Shown here in pieces: positions 27,843 to 38,558 of a stretch of 47,557 bases of DNA. A program made the translations under genes and the position numbers. The stretch spans positions 1-47,557 of the forward strand of contig CAOKJE010000005.1 of the NCBI GenBank assembly GCA_948468505.1, written 5' to 3'. Below the pieces are notes generated by a model. It ran no database searches, was not told the DNA's origin, and saw nothing but the letters and a program-made list of their open reading frames with translations. Origin of the DNA: an uncultured Clostridium sp. (GTDB lineage: Bacteria; Bacillota; Clostridia; TANB77; CAG-508). Numbering within the stretch: position 1 is the first letter of the stretch; every line of letters starts with the position of its first letter.

Positions 27843-28074
27843 ATGAAAGATATCTTAGAAACGATTATTCTAAACTTAGTAGACAATAAAGAAGCTGTTG
27901 AAATTAAAGAGCTTGAGCGGAGAAAAATCAATTGTTTTTGAAGTAAAAGTAGCAGAGGGCGACATGGGAAAAATAATAGGAAAACAAGGAAGACTTGCTA
28001 AATCTATTAGGACTGTAATGAAAGCAGTAGCTATGAAAGAGCAAAAAAGAATTTCCGTTGAATTTATTGGATAA
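27843..28074 (+). CDS. khpA: KH-domain RNA-binding protein KhpA, one CGG +1 site
   Basis: The product has about 76 residues, the family length. The N-terminus MKDILETIILNLVDNKEAVEIKELE is followed by an in-frame CGG (27918-27920). Skipping C reads GEKSIVFEVKVAEGDMGKIIGKQGRLAKSIR with the KH GxxG loop (GKQG). Without the shift the frame ends after about 30 residues. KhpA, with KhpB/Jag, is a small-RNA-binding regulator of division in Firmicutes. It lies between rpsP and rimM, its usual place. Confidence 0.93.
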
Positions 28075-28089
28075 TGGAGAATAGAAAGA

Positions 28090-28598
28090 ATGACAAAATA
28101 TCTTGAAATTGGTCAAATTGTAAATACCTTTGGTATCAAAGGAATGGTAAAAATCAAACCATTTACTGACGATATCAAGCGATTTGACAAGTTAAATAGC
28201 GTATATATCAAAAACAAAAAAGAACAAAAAGAATATGAAATCGAGGAAGTAAAATATCATAAAAACATGGTATTAATGAAACTTAAGCGGTACCGATACA
28301 ATAGAAGCAGCAGAAAAACTACGACAAAGCTATTTACTAGTCGATAGAGAAAAAGAAGACCCTTTAGAAGAAGGTGTTTATTACATAGTAGACTTAATAG
28401 GCTTAGAAGTATATACTGACAAAGATGACTTACTAGGAACGGTGGACGATATCTTTAATACAGGAGGAAACGATATATATGTTGTAAAAGATGGATTAGG
28501 AAAACAAATCCTTTTACCAGGAATTCCAGAGGTTTTAAAAAACGTAGATTTGGAAAAAGGAAAAATAACCGTACATCTAATCCCTCGGTTTAATGTAA
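28090..28598 (+). CDS. rimM: 16S rRNA processing protein RimM, two CGG +1 sites
   Basis: An assembly factor for the 30S head that binds S19. An in-frame CGG (28288-28290) separates NMVLMKLK from [20 protein letters not shown], the conserved end of the N-terminal domain. The PRC-barrel domain follows ([12 protein letters not shown]). A second in-frame CGG (28586-28588) lies near the end: with the shift the protein reads VHLIPGLM and stops at TAA 28596-28598, matching the usual RimM ending; without it the frame would run on through the trmD start in frame and fuse the two proteins. Length about 168 residues. Confidence 0.94.
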
Positions 28599-28618
28599 TA
28601 AACTTTGTGGAGGAAGAA

Positions 28619-29289
28619 ATGAAATTTGATGTTTTAACGCTTTTCCCCGAAATGTTTGAACCATTAAAAACAAGCATAATAGGAAAAGCAGTAGAAAAAA
28701 AACTGCTAGATATCAATCTAATTGATATTAGAGAGTTTTCAAAGGACAAACACAAAAAAGTAGACGATACTCCATATGGTGGTGGTGCAGGAATGGTTAT
28801 GAAGCCAGATGTTGTATATGATGCGTATCGTTCTGTTAAGAGCAATAAGGCAAAAGTAATCTACATGTCACCACAAGGAAAAACACTAAACCAAAAAAAA
28901 GTAGAAGACTTAAGCAAAGAAGACCATCTTATTATACTTTGTGGACACTACGAAGGAATTGACCAAAGAGTATTAGATAAAATTGTGGATGAGGAAATAT
29001 CCATTGGTGACTATGTATTAACAGGGGGAGAAATTCCAGCCATGGTGTTAATCGATAGCGTTAGTAGATATGTAGAAGGGGTGTTAAGCAAAAACTCCAT
29101 TCGGGGAGGAAAGTTTTTCTAACCGGATTACTCGAATATCCACAATATACTAGACCTGAAGTATTTCAAGGGCAAGCTGTTCCAGAAATACTATTATCAG
29201 GACACCACGAAAATATCAATAAATGGCGAAAAGAAAAATCAGTTGAAATAACAAAAAAGAAAAGACCAGATTTATTAAACAATAAGTAA
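28619..29289 (+). CDS. trmD: tRNA (guanine-37-N1)-methyltransferase TrmD, two CGG +1 sites
   Basis: Methylates G37 of tRNAs reading CNN codons, which protects against +1 frameshifting. It starts [24 protein letters not shown] after GGAGGAAG. The SAM-binding trefoil knot is visible ([40 protein letters not shown]). In-frame CGGs at 29102-29104 and 29124-29126 both need a +1 shift: [25 protein letters not shown], which is the conserved C-terminal domain. The product is about 222 residues. That a frame-maintenance enzyme itself depends on frameshifting is notable. Confidence 0.95.
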
Positions 29290-29346
29290 ATGAAGTGCTA
29301 GATAAAAAGCACCGCTCAAAAATGAAAGATAGGAGGAAATTCTAAA

Positions 29347-30015
29347 ATGGATATTATAAAATCTATTGAACATGAACAATTAAAAAACAAGATACCAGAA
29401 TTAAAAGTTGGTAACACTGTTAAAGTACACGTAAGAATAAAAGAAGGAAACAAAGAAAGAATCCAAGTATTTGAAGGAATTATCATTAAAGTACAAGGTG
29501 GAGGTGTAAACCAAACATTTACTGTTAGAAAAATTTCTTATGGTGTAGGTGTTGAAAAAACTTTCTTAGTACACTCACCACTAGTAGAAAAAGTAGAATT
29601 GGTAAGAGTAGGTAAAGCAAGAAGAGCTAGATTATTCTACTTAAGAGATAGAGTTGGTAAAGCTGCTAAGACAAAGGAAAAAGTAGGAGCAAGAATTGAA
29701 AATAGAGAAATTGTTATCAAAGAAGAATTAGCAGAAGAACCAGTTGCTACTGAAGAAGTAGCAACAACAGAAGTTACAGAAAGTGCTACAGAAGCTACTG
29801 TAGTGGAAGAAGTTGTTGAAACACCAGTAGCTCAAACAGCTGAAGTTGAAGAAACTACAGAAGCACCAGCAGAAGAAAAAGTAGAAGCTGCACCAGAAGA
29901 AGCACCTGCTGTTGAAACAAAAGAAGTTGCTGTTCAAGAAACAGTAGATACCGTAAAAGAAGAAGCAGTAGAAGACGTAAAAGAAGTAGCCGAAGAAGAT
30001 AAAAAAGAAGAATAA
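29347..30015 (+). CDS. rplS: 50S ribosomal protein L19 with long acidic C-terminal extension
   Basis: Residues 1-120 are a complete L19 ([68 protein letters not shown]), which sits at the subunit interface. The family normally ends near residue 115-120. Here about 100 further residues follow, made almost only of Glu, Val, Ala and Thr with a few Lys, ending [11 protein letters not shown]. It should be disordered and strongly negative. Codon use changes little, so it may have grown by slippage or recombination. An AGGAGG site precedes the ATG. Confidence 0.95.
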   Translation: MDIIKSIEHEQLKNKIPELKVGNTVKVHVRIKEGNKERIQVFEGIIIKVQGGGVNQTFTVRKISYGVGVEKTFLVHSPLVEKVELVRVGKARRARLFYLRDRVGKAAKTKEKVGARIENREIVIKEELAEEPVATEEVATTEVTESATEATVVEEVVETPVAQTAEVEETTEAPAEEKVEAAPEEAPAVETKEVAVQETVDTVKEEAVEDVKEVAEEDKKEE

Positions 30016-30023
30016 TAAATCTA

Positions 30024-30058
30024 AAATTGCCAGAAGGGATGAACCTTTTTGGCAATTC
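30024..30058. terminator. Terminator between rplS and dapA
   Basis: AATTGCCAGAAGG...CCTTTTTGGCAATT stem between the convergent genes; the flanking AT-rich ends would let it work mainly for rplS. Confidence 0.7.
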
Positions 30059-30061
30059 TTG

Positions 30062-30943
30062 TTAGTTGAGAAATTTTTGCAATTCTGTTTGCAAAAATTT
30101 TTCTTTGTCTTCGCTTAATTTTGTTAAAGGCAATCTAGGTTTACCAAAGTTATAGCCTAATATATTTAAAGCAGATTTTACAGGAATAGGATTTACTTCA
30201 GAAAATAAAACCTTTATTAAGGGAAGTGCTTGTAACTGCATTTTAGTAGCAGTAGAACGATTCCCATCTAAAAAGTTTTGTACCATATTATGTGTATATT
30301 TCGGAGCTACATTGGATAAAACAGAAATAACACCAATTCCACCAAGTGACAAAATAGGAATTGTTTGGTCGTCATTACCAGAGTAAATTTTTAAATTCTC
30401 TTGGCAAAGATAAGCAATTTCTGCTATTTGTGATAAATTGCCACTAGCTTCTTTAATCGCTACGATATTTGGGATTTTAGAAAGCTCTAAGCAGGTTTTG
30501 GGTTCGATATTAACACCAGTTCTACTAGGTACATTATAAAGAATAATTGGCAAAGTGACACTTTTGGCAATTTCTTTGTAATGTTCGATTAAACCATTTT
30601 GTGTACATTTATTATAATAAGGAGTAACAATTAAAAGTCCATCAACCCCCAAAGCTTCAAGTTTTTTAGAATATTCGATTACTTCTTTTGTGTTATTTCC
30701 ACCTGAACCAGCAATAACAGGAATTCTATTGCTTGTAGTTTTTATAGCACATTGAATCGTTGCTAATTTTTCTTCCGTTGTCATAGTAGAGGCTTCGCCA
30801 GTTGTTCCACAAACAATAAGAGCATCTACGTTATTTTGAATTTGATTTTTAATCAGTTTTTCAAATTCTTTTTCATTTACGCCAGTTTCGTCAAAAGGTG
30901 TAGCGATAGCTGTGCCACAGCCCTTAAATAAAATATTTTTCAT
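30062..30943 (-). CDS. dapA: 4-hydroxy-tetrahydrodipicolinate synthase
   Basis: Condenses pyruvate with aspartate semialdehyde in the lysine/diaminopimelate pathway. The product has 293 residues of TIM-barrel type: GCGTAIATPFDETGVNE, then VCGTTGEASTMT, the tyrosine in LPIILYNVPSRTG and the Schiff-base lysine in IVAIKEASG. On the reverse strand AAGGAGG precedes the ATG. It is transcribed towards rplS. No in-frame CGG on its own strand; the CGG seen on the plus strand near 30301 is CCG antisense. Confidence 0.97.
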   Translation of the reverse strand: MKNILFKGCGTAIATPFDETGVNEKEFEKLIKNQIQNNVDALIVCGTTGEASTMTTEEKLATIQCAIKTTSNRIPVIAGSGGNNTKEVIEYSKKLEALGVDGLLIVTPYYNKCTQNGLIEHYKEIAKSVTLPIILYNVPSRTGVNIEPKTCLELSKIPNIVAIKEASGNLSQIAEIAYLCQENLKIYSGNDDQTIPILSLGGIGVISVLSNVAPKYTHNMVQNFLDGNRSTATKMQLQALPLIKVLFSEVNPIPVKSALNILGYNFGKPRLPLTKLSEDKEKFLQTELQKFLN

Positions 30944-31033
30944 AGAAAAAATCCCTCCTTAAACAGTGAAAACTAGTTTTATAAAAAGTATATGATAAAA
31001 AATAAAAAAAGTTAAAAAATTTAAAAAAAGGTA

Positions 31034-31062
31034 TTGACAAAAAACAAAATAGAAGATAAAAT
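31034..31062 (+). promoter_or_regulatory. Promoter of the YgjP-like gene
   Basis: TTGACA (31034-31039), 17-bp spacer, TAAAAT (31057-31062), about 70 bases before the ATG at 31135. Confidence 0.75.
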
Positions 31063-31134
31063 GGAAACAACAAAAACGAACAACAATTCGAAGAACGGAA
31101 ATTTGATATAGCTTACGTATAAGGAGTGATAAAA

Positions 31135-31656
31135 ATGAATCTAGTAAAAAGAAAAATGAATGTGAAAACAATTGAAATAAAAGGGATTGAGAAACATCCA
31201 GTACCTGTATTAGGAATTGATTATAAGGTGAAAATTGTATACAAAAATGTGAAGATTACCGAACTAAACATAGAAAATAAAACCATAGAAATAGCCCTTC
31301 CGAATCGTTATAAAAAAATGAACAACCAAGAAATATTAGACCTAGCAATTGATAAAATGTATGAACAAATTGCCAAAGTAGAAATGGAAAGAGCGATGGA
31401 AAAAATAAGAATTATGGTTGGTTTTGCACCAGAAGAATATGAAATCAAGAAAATGAAAACATTAGGAAAATGCGAAAACAAAAAAATCACCATCCATCCA
31501 GAGCTAGTTAAGCATAATCGCCAAGTAATTGATTATGTTGTGTTACACCAATATTGTCATTTGAAGCACAAAAATCATACAAAAGCATTTTTTAAAATGC
31601 TAGAAAGATATCTACCAGACTATAAAAAATGTGAGGAAATATTATTAAACATATAA
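31135..31656 (+). CDS. YgjP/SprT-like metallopeptidase relative with altered active site
   Basis: The product has 173 residues. The C-terminal half matches YgjP-type (M48-like) predicted metalloproteases: VIDYVVLHQYCHLKHKNHTKAFFKMLERYLPDYK. The family motif HExxH appears as HQYCH (residues 138-142), so the catalytic Glu is Gln. The RWGSC-like segment that precedes it is also degenerate (TLGKC). Zinc ligands His138 and His142 and the later His in KHKNH remain, so metal may bind but hydrolysis is doubtful. ATG 31135 follows AAGGAGTG. Confidence 0.82.
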   Translation: MNLVKRKMNVKTIEIKGIEKHPVPVLGIDYKVKIVYKNVKITELNIENKTIEIALPNRYKKMNNQEILDLAIDKMYEQIAKVEMERAMEKIRIMVGFAPEEYEIKKMKTLGKCENKKITIHPELVKHNRQVIDYVVLHQYCHLKHKNHTKAFFKMLERYLPDYKKCEEILLNI

Positions 31657-31708
31657 ATCATAAAGATTATTAAGGCCTTAATAAAACCTAAATATACTTT
31701 AAAAAACA

Positions 31709-31749
31709 AAAAATCTTCAAGTAAAATAATGAAATTGAAGATTTTTTTG
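31709..31749 (+). terminator. Intrinsic terminator after the YgjP-like gene
   Basis: AAATCTTCAA...TTGAAGATTT stem followed by T7. Confidence 0.85.
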
Positions 31750-31759
31750 CTTTAAAGCC

Positions 31760-31788
31760 TCGACAAAACAAAGATAAAGTGATAAGAT
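31760..31788 (+). promoter_or_regulatory. Promoter of tRNA-Gln
   Basis: TCGACA (31760-31765), 17-bp spacer, TAAGAT (31783-31788), 16 bases ahead of the tRNA. Confidence 0.55.
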
Positions 31789-31790
31789 AA

Positions 31791-31889
<99 letters not shown>

Positions 31890-31958
31890 TGAAAATAAAA
31901 ATATTTTTATTTGGAAGACAAAGTAGATAAATCTAATCAGAAATTTAGGAGGAAACAA

Positions 31959-33620
31959 ATGAGAAATAAAAAGGGAATTACCCTAGTATCCTTAGTAATC
32001 ACTATCATTGTATTATCGATATTAGCATCAATTGCAACCTATAGTGGAATTAGTGTAATAAAATCATCTAAATTTACAGCTTTCACTGCAGAATTAAAAA
32101 TAATGCAAACAGGGGTAAATACCATTTACGAAGATAGCAAGAAAAATGAAAATGGCAGTGAACAATATGGAGACTTACTAACAGGAGAAGTACAAGAACA
32201 AGCTAATAAAGTATTTACATCAGAAGCCGCTGGAATAACAGACCAAACAGGATACCGTTATTGGAGTAGCAATTATATTAAAAATACTTTAAAAATAGAA
32301 GGAGTAGAACAATCATTTTTCGTAAATCTTGAAAAAAGAAGTGTTGTAAGCTACGAAGGCTTGGAATATGAGGGGGAAACATATTATACATTAGAACAAT
32401 TGCCAAATGGTTTATACAATGTAGAATATAATGCACCAAATGCAGAAACACCTACCTTTGATGTAAAGACAGAAACAATAGGAGATGACAAATGGAAAAT
32501 CACCATTTCTAATATTCAATATAGTGGTTATATTGATAAATGGCAAGTGGCGTATCAATTAGAAAATAGTGATTATTGGATTACAACTAAGGAGTTAAGC
32601 TTTGTGGTAAATGAAGAAGGAAATTATAATATTCAATTGGTAAATGAAAATATAAAATCAGAAAGTAAGAAACTTCAAGTAGTAACAACGGTAGAAGAAG
32701 TAAGAAGTGAAGGAAAAGTTTTTGAAAAGAAAACAACCATACAAGATACTTTTGGAAATAAAGTAGTAGTACCAGAAGGATTTAAAGTAGCGCAAGATTC
32801 AGCAAATGATGTAACAGGAGGAATGGTAATTGAAGATGTAAGTCATGGAAGCACTACAGCAGGAAGTCAATTTGTGTGGATACCAGTCGGAACCGTTAAA
32901 TATTCTGGTGGAGCTAAGACAATTAATTTGGATAGATATACATTTGCAGATGACGGTACGCCAACAGCGCAAGGAGATAACGTAATCGATAGTCTTTATC
33001 AAGAATTAGCAACATCAAGTTATGGAAATACAACGGCAAAAGATATAGCAGCTTTTAAAACAAGTGCGGTTAAAAATGGTGGTTATTATATTGGTAGATA
33101 CGAAGCAAGAACAGCAACAGAAAGAGCAAGTGAAACGGATGCATTAACAGCAGTAACCGTAAAGCCAAGTGACTATGTATATAATTATATTACCCAGCAA
33201 CAAGCTGCTACACAATGTAGAAATATGTATAATAGTAGTACAAGTAGTTTTACGAGTGATTTAATTAACAGTTATGCGTGGGATACAGCTATCGTGTTCT
33301 TACAAGAATTTGATAATAGAAGTAGTAAGCCTAAAGTATATTCAAGGCAAACAAGTTTGAATACAAGTTTCGTAGAAAAAGGAACTAATAACTTAAGTAA
33401 TACAGAACAGCAAGATAAAATTTGTAATATATGGGATATGGCAAGTAGTGATTTTGAATGGACAACAGAGACCGATACCAATTCCGATGGTTCGTGTGTC
33501 GGCAGGGGAGGCTGTTACTTCAGCATCAGTAGCAGCTACACGAGTTACCGTCACAACACTAGTACAACTGGAACAAGCAGTTTCCACTCCTTCAGACCCT
33601 CACTTTATTTAAAGAACTGA
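31959..33620 (+). CDS. Prepilin-like surface protein with FGE/C-type-lectin-like C-terminus
   Basis: The product has 553 residues from ATG 31959 (TTTAGGAGG upstream). The N-terminus is MRNKKGITLVSLVITIIVL with a prepilin G|I site. After a beta-rich middle part come the same blocks as in the protein at 7252: FVWIPVGTVKY, GGYYIGRYEAR, NSYAWDTAIVFLQEF and ICNIWDMASSDFEWTTET, and then GRGGCYFSIS leading to SFHSFRPSLYLKN. The final part resembles FGE-sulfatase domains. No in-frame CGG. It follows tRNA-Gln closely and may be co-transcribed with it. Confidence 0.82.
   Translation: MRNKKGITLVSLVITIIVLSILASIATYSGISVIKSSKFTAFTAELKIMQTGVNTIYEDSKKNENGSEQYGDLLTGEVQEQANKVFTSEAAGITDQTGYRYWSSNYIKNTLKIEGVEQSFFVNLEKRSVVSYEGLEYEGETYYTLEQLPNGLYNVEYNAPNAETPTFDVKTETIGDDKWKITISNIQYSGYIDKWQVAYQLENSDYWITTKELSFVVNEEGNYNIQLVNENIKSESKKLQVVTTVEEVRSEGKVFEKKTTIQDTFGNKVVVPEGFKVAQDSANDVTGGMVIEDVSHGSTTAGSQFVWIPVGTVKYSGGAKTINLDRYTFADDGTPTAQGDNVIDSLYQELATSSYGNTTAKDIAAFKTSAVKNGGYYIGRYEARTATERASETDALTAVTVKPSDYVYNYITQQQAATQCRNMYNSSTSSFTSDLINSYAWDTAIVFLQEFDNRSSKPKVYSRQTSLNTSFVEKGTNNLSNTEQQDKICNIWDMASSDFEWTTETDTNSDGSCVGRGGCYFSISSSYTSYRHNTSTTGTSSFHSFRPSLYLKN
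33475..33614 (+). other. Candidate variable region of the second FGE-like domain
   Basis: The last 45 codons are unusually GC-rich and made largely of NNC/NNT codons (AGC, ATC, AGT, AGC, TAC, TAC, CGT, CAC, AAC, TTC, CAC, TCC), unlike the rest of this AT-rich gene. This is the look of variable regions produced by adenine-directed mutagenesis of AAY codons. Confidence 0.45.
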
Positions 33621-33697
33621 ATGTTGTGAAAAATAAATTACAATAAATGTTAAAGTTGTTTTAATGAGTTGTAATTGAGAAAATAATATAACCAAAA

Positions 33698-33740
33698 ACT
33701 CAAATATCAGGTAATAAACCTTGATAATTGAGTTTTTTTA
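33698..33740 (+). terminator. Intrinsic terminator after the second FGE-like gene
   Basis: ACTCAAATATCAGG...CCTTGATAATTGAGT stem followed by T7. Confidence 0.85.
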
Positions 33741-33843
33741 TATAAAATACTCATAAAAATTTAATAGTAACAAAAAAACATCAAAATAGAAGAAAAAACG
33801 AAAAAGTATAAGGAAAAAAACGTTTTTTACTTCAAAATCAAAT

Positions 33844-33872
33844 TTGACATTTGGAACGAAGGAATGTAAAAT
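33844..33872 (+). promoter_or_regulatory. Promoter of the coiled-coil gene
   Basis: TTGACA (33844-33849), 17-bp spacer, TAAAAT (33867-33872), about 45 bases before the ATG. Confidence 0.8.
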
Positions 33873-33915
33873 GTAAAAAACTTAAGGGGCAAATAAAAAA
33901 CAAGGAGGTGAAAAC

Positions 33916-34380
33916 ATGGAAGAAAAGATACTAGACATATTAATGCAAATCCAAAAAGATGTAACTGAACTAAAAGAAAATCAAAAGACAATGCAAGCAG
34001 ACATAGTATACTTAAAAGAAAACCAAAGAATAATGCAAGAAGACATCAAAAACATAAAAGCAGAAATAAAAATAATGCAAGAAGACATCAAAAACATAAA
34101 AGCAGAAATAAAAATAATGCAAGAAGACATCAAAAACATAAAAGCAGAAATAATAATAATACAAAAAGACATTGAAAACATGAAAAAAGACATTCAAATT
34201 GCACAAGCAACTGATATGATTATGCAAGAAAATATAGGAGGATTAAAGGGGGAACAAAAAGACATAAAGAACAATATAGTAGCCATATTAGAAAGACAAA
34301 ACGAAATCAACGAAAAATTTATCAAATACCTAAAAAAAGCAGACAAAAAACATCAAAAACTACACTTATTAGAAGCATAA
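33916..34380 (+). CDS. Coiled-coil protein with 14-residue repeats
   Basis: The product has 154 residues and is almost entirely heptad coiled coil. A 14-residue unit IMQEDIKNIKAEIK is repeated three times exactly (residues about 39-80), with weaker copies on both sides (TMQADIVYLKENQR, IIQKDIENMKKDIQ). A basic C-terminus (FIKYLKKADKKHQKLHLLEA) follows. No membrane segment or signal. AAGGAGGTG precedes the ATG, and it has its own promoter and terminator. Function unknown; likely a multimeric scaffold. Confidence 0.8.
   Translation: MEEKILDILMQIQKDVTELKENQKTMQADIVYLKENQRIMQEDIKNIKAEIKIMQEDIKNIKAEIKIMQEDIKNIKAEIIIIQKDIENMKKDIQIAQATDMIMQENIGGLKGEQKDIKNNIVAILERQNEINEKFIKYLKKADKKHQKLHLLEA
34030..34155 (+). 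repeat. Three tandem 42-bp repeats
   Basis: Three nearly identical 42-base units starting ATAATGCAAGAAGACATC at 34030, 34072 and 34114, encoding the coiled-coil repeat. Being a multiple of three, copy number could vary without changing frame. Confidence 0.9.
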
Positions 34381-34393
34381 ACTATAAAAAATA

Positions 34394-34454
34394 AAAACAC
34401 TATTATAAAAAAGCAAAAACCAAACCTTGCAAAACAAAATAATAGTGTTTTTTT
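34394..34454 (+). terminator. Intrinsic terminator after the coiled-coil gene
   Basis: AAAACACTATTAT...ATAATAGTGTTTTTTT with a long A-rich loop. Confidence 0.75.
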
Positions 34455-34465
34455 ATAGGCAAAAC

Positions 34466-34494
34466 TTTACTTTTACCAAAATTTACTATATAAT
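34466..34494 (+). promoter_or_regulatory. Promoter of lysS
   Basis: TTTACT (34466-34471), 17-bp spacer, TATAAT (34489-34494), about 70 bases before the lysS ATG. Confidence 0.65.
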
Positions 34495-34566
34495 ATAAAA
34501 AAACAAATGGCAACTTCTAAGCCTATTTCAAGCTTGCCATCAAAAAGAAAAGAGGAGAGATTAAAA

Positions 34567-36076
<1,510 letters not shown>

Positions 36077-36138
36077 TAATAAAATAAGTAACAAGTTTTA
36101 ATGGCGATTTAATGAGTTAAATTGCCTAGGGGGGGAAA

Positions 36139-36744
36139 ATGATTTTAGAAAATAAATTGAATATTACGGAACAAGCAGAACTAGCAAGAGAAGAAGAAAA
36201 AATCAGTAAAATGGCTGCAAAGAAAATGTTTGAAACAGGGTATTTGGATAGATTAGAACCTGGGACCTTTGAAACTTTAAAAAAAATACATAGATATCTA
36301 TTTGAAGAAATATATGAATTTGCAGGGAATATAAGAACAGTAAACATAGCTAAAGGTAATTTTAGATTTATACCTCTTACTTATCTAGAAGAAGCACTTA
36401 AAAATATTGAAAAAATGCCACAATCTACTTATGAACAAATTATTGAAAAATATGTAGAAATGAATATTGCCCATCCATTTAGAGAAGGAAATGGAAGAAG
36501 TGCAAGGATTTGGCTTGATTTAATTTTAAAAAAGGAATTAAATTTAGTAATTGATTGGAGTAAGATTAGCAAAGCAGATTATTTACTTGCTATGGAACGT
36601 AGTCCTATAAAAGATACAGAAATAAAAGAATTATTAAAGCAAAGCTTGACAGATAAAATAAATGATAGAGATGTCTATATGAAAGGTATAGATAATAGCT
36701 ATTTATACGAAGGCTATTTATCATTTAAGACAGAAGACTTATAG
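36139..36744 (+). CDS. Fic-domain protein, probable AMP transferase
   Basis: The product has 201 residues. The Fic active-site loop HPFREGNGRSAR is at residues 112-123 (catalytic His112). A segment SYLYEG at residues 187-192 fits the inhibitory helix motif SxxxE(G/N), placing the protein with class III Fic enzymes whose inhibitory helix is C-terminal in the same chain. Fic enzymes usually transfer AMP to hydroxyl groups of target proteins; the target here is unknown. It lies alone between lysS and the site-2 protease, preceded by GGGGGGA. No in-frame CGG. Confidence 0.9.
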   Translation: MILENKLNITEQAELAREEEKISKMAAKKMFETGYLDRLEPGTFETLKKIHRYLFEEIYEFAGNIRTVNIAKGNFRFIPLTYLEEALKNIEKMPQSTYEQIIEKYVEMNIAHPFREGNGRSARIWLDLILKKELNLVIDWSKISKADYLLAMERSPIKDTEIKELLKQSLTDKINDRDVYMKGIDNSYLYEGYLSFKTEDL

Positions 36745-36777
36745 AAAGTAAAAGAGGGATAAAAAAGGAGATAAAAA

Positions 36778-37520
36778 ATGTTTAATTTTTCATTTGATAA
36801 CAGAATTGTATATATCATAATAGCCATCATGGTATTAACCACAATTTCACGGATATATTACCAATCCAGATACTCTACTTCGGTTTATTAGTAAGCGTAC
36901 CAGGTGTTCTAGTAGCAATCACCTTTCATGAATTTGCTCATGGATTTGCAGCTTACAAATTAGGAGACAACACAGCCAAAAATGAAGGAAGACTAAGCCT
37001 AAACCCACTTGACCATTTAGACCCAATAGGAACATTAATGCTATTATTTGCAGGTTTTGGATGGGGAAAACCTGTACATGTCAATCCAACGCAATATACA
37101 AGAAAGATGTCAATGGAAAAAGGAGAAGCCATTGTATCTGTAGCAGGACCAGTAACAAACATAGTACTAGCATTTTTATTAGCAATTATCTATGGTGCTA
37201 TAATCAAATTTTCTGGGATAGCATTTATCTATTCAACAGTTGGAAAAATCATAATACAAATGATAGGAGCGGCAATTGCTATTAACATTGGGCTAGGAGT
37301 CTTTAATCTAATTCCATTGCCACCGTTAGACGGCTCAAAAGTCATTATGCCATTTTTACCATATAATGCAAAACAATGGTTTAGAAACAATGAGCAAATC
37401 TTCTATATCATATTTGTAGTAATATGGATTACAGGAATAACAAGTATTATCATATCACCAGCAATTAATTGGATTTCAACAGGAATTATGACAGTGACCC
37501 AAATGATTTTTGGACTTTAG
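36778..37520 (+). CDS. Site-2 protease family (M50) membrane protease, two CGG +1 sites
   Basis: The product has about 246 residues. Two in-frame CGGs near the start (36850-36852 and 36881-36883) must be skipped, giving [45 protein letters not shown]. This brings the zinc motif HEFAH in frame with the ATG at 36778, which has AAAAAGGAG upstream. The second metal motif is [12 protein letters not shown]. About five membrane segments. Such YwhC-like M50 proteins cleave within the membrane; substrate unknown. Stop at 37518-37520, 11 bases before tsaD. Confidence 0.93.
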
Positions 37521-37531
37521 GAGGAGTAAAT

Positions 37532-38532
<1,001 letters not shown>

Positions 38533-38558
38533 TGAGATAGAAAATAAGGAGAAAGTAG

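Noticed and set aside
28442-29122. A natural RimM-TrmD fusion protein
   Set aside because: The in-phase open frame exists only if the CGG at 28586 is read as Arg. The +1 reading gives a normal RimM end, and trmD has its own GGAGG site and ATG.
29728-30055. Reverse-strand frames opposite the rplS tail
   Set aside because: Low-complexity antisense of the acidic extension (poly Phe/Leu/Cys), without start signals.
34030-34155. CRISPR-like array
   Set aside because: The 42-base units are contiguous with no spacers and are in-frame coding repeats.
33981-34227. Long reverse-strand open frames opposite the coiled-coil gene
   Set aside because: They are mirror images of the repetitive sense sequence and lack ribosome binding sites; the sense frame has promoter, ribosome binding site and terminator.
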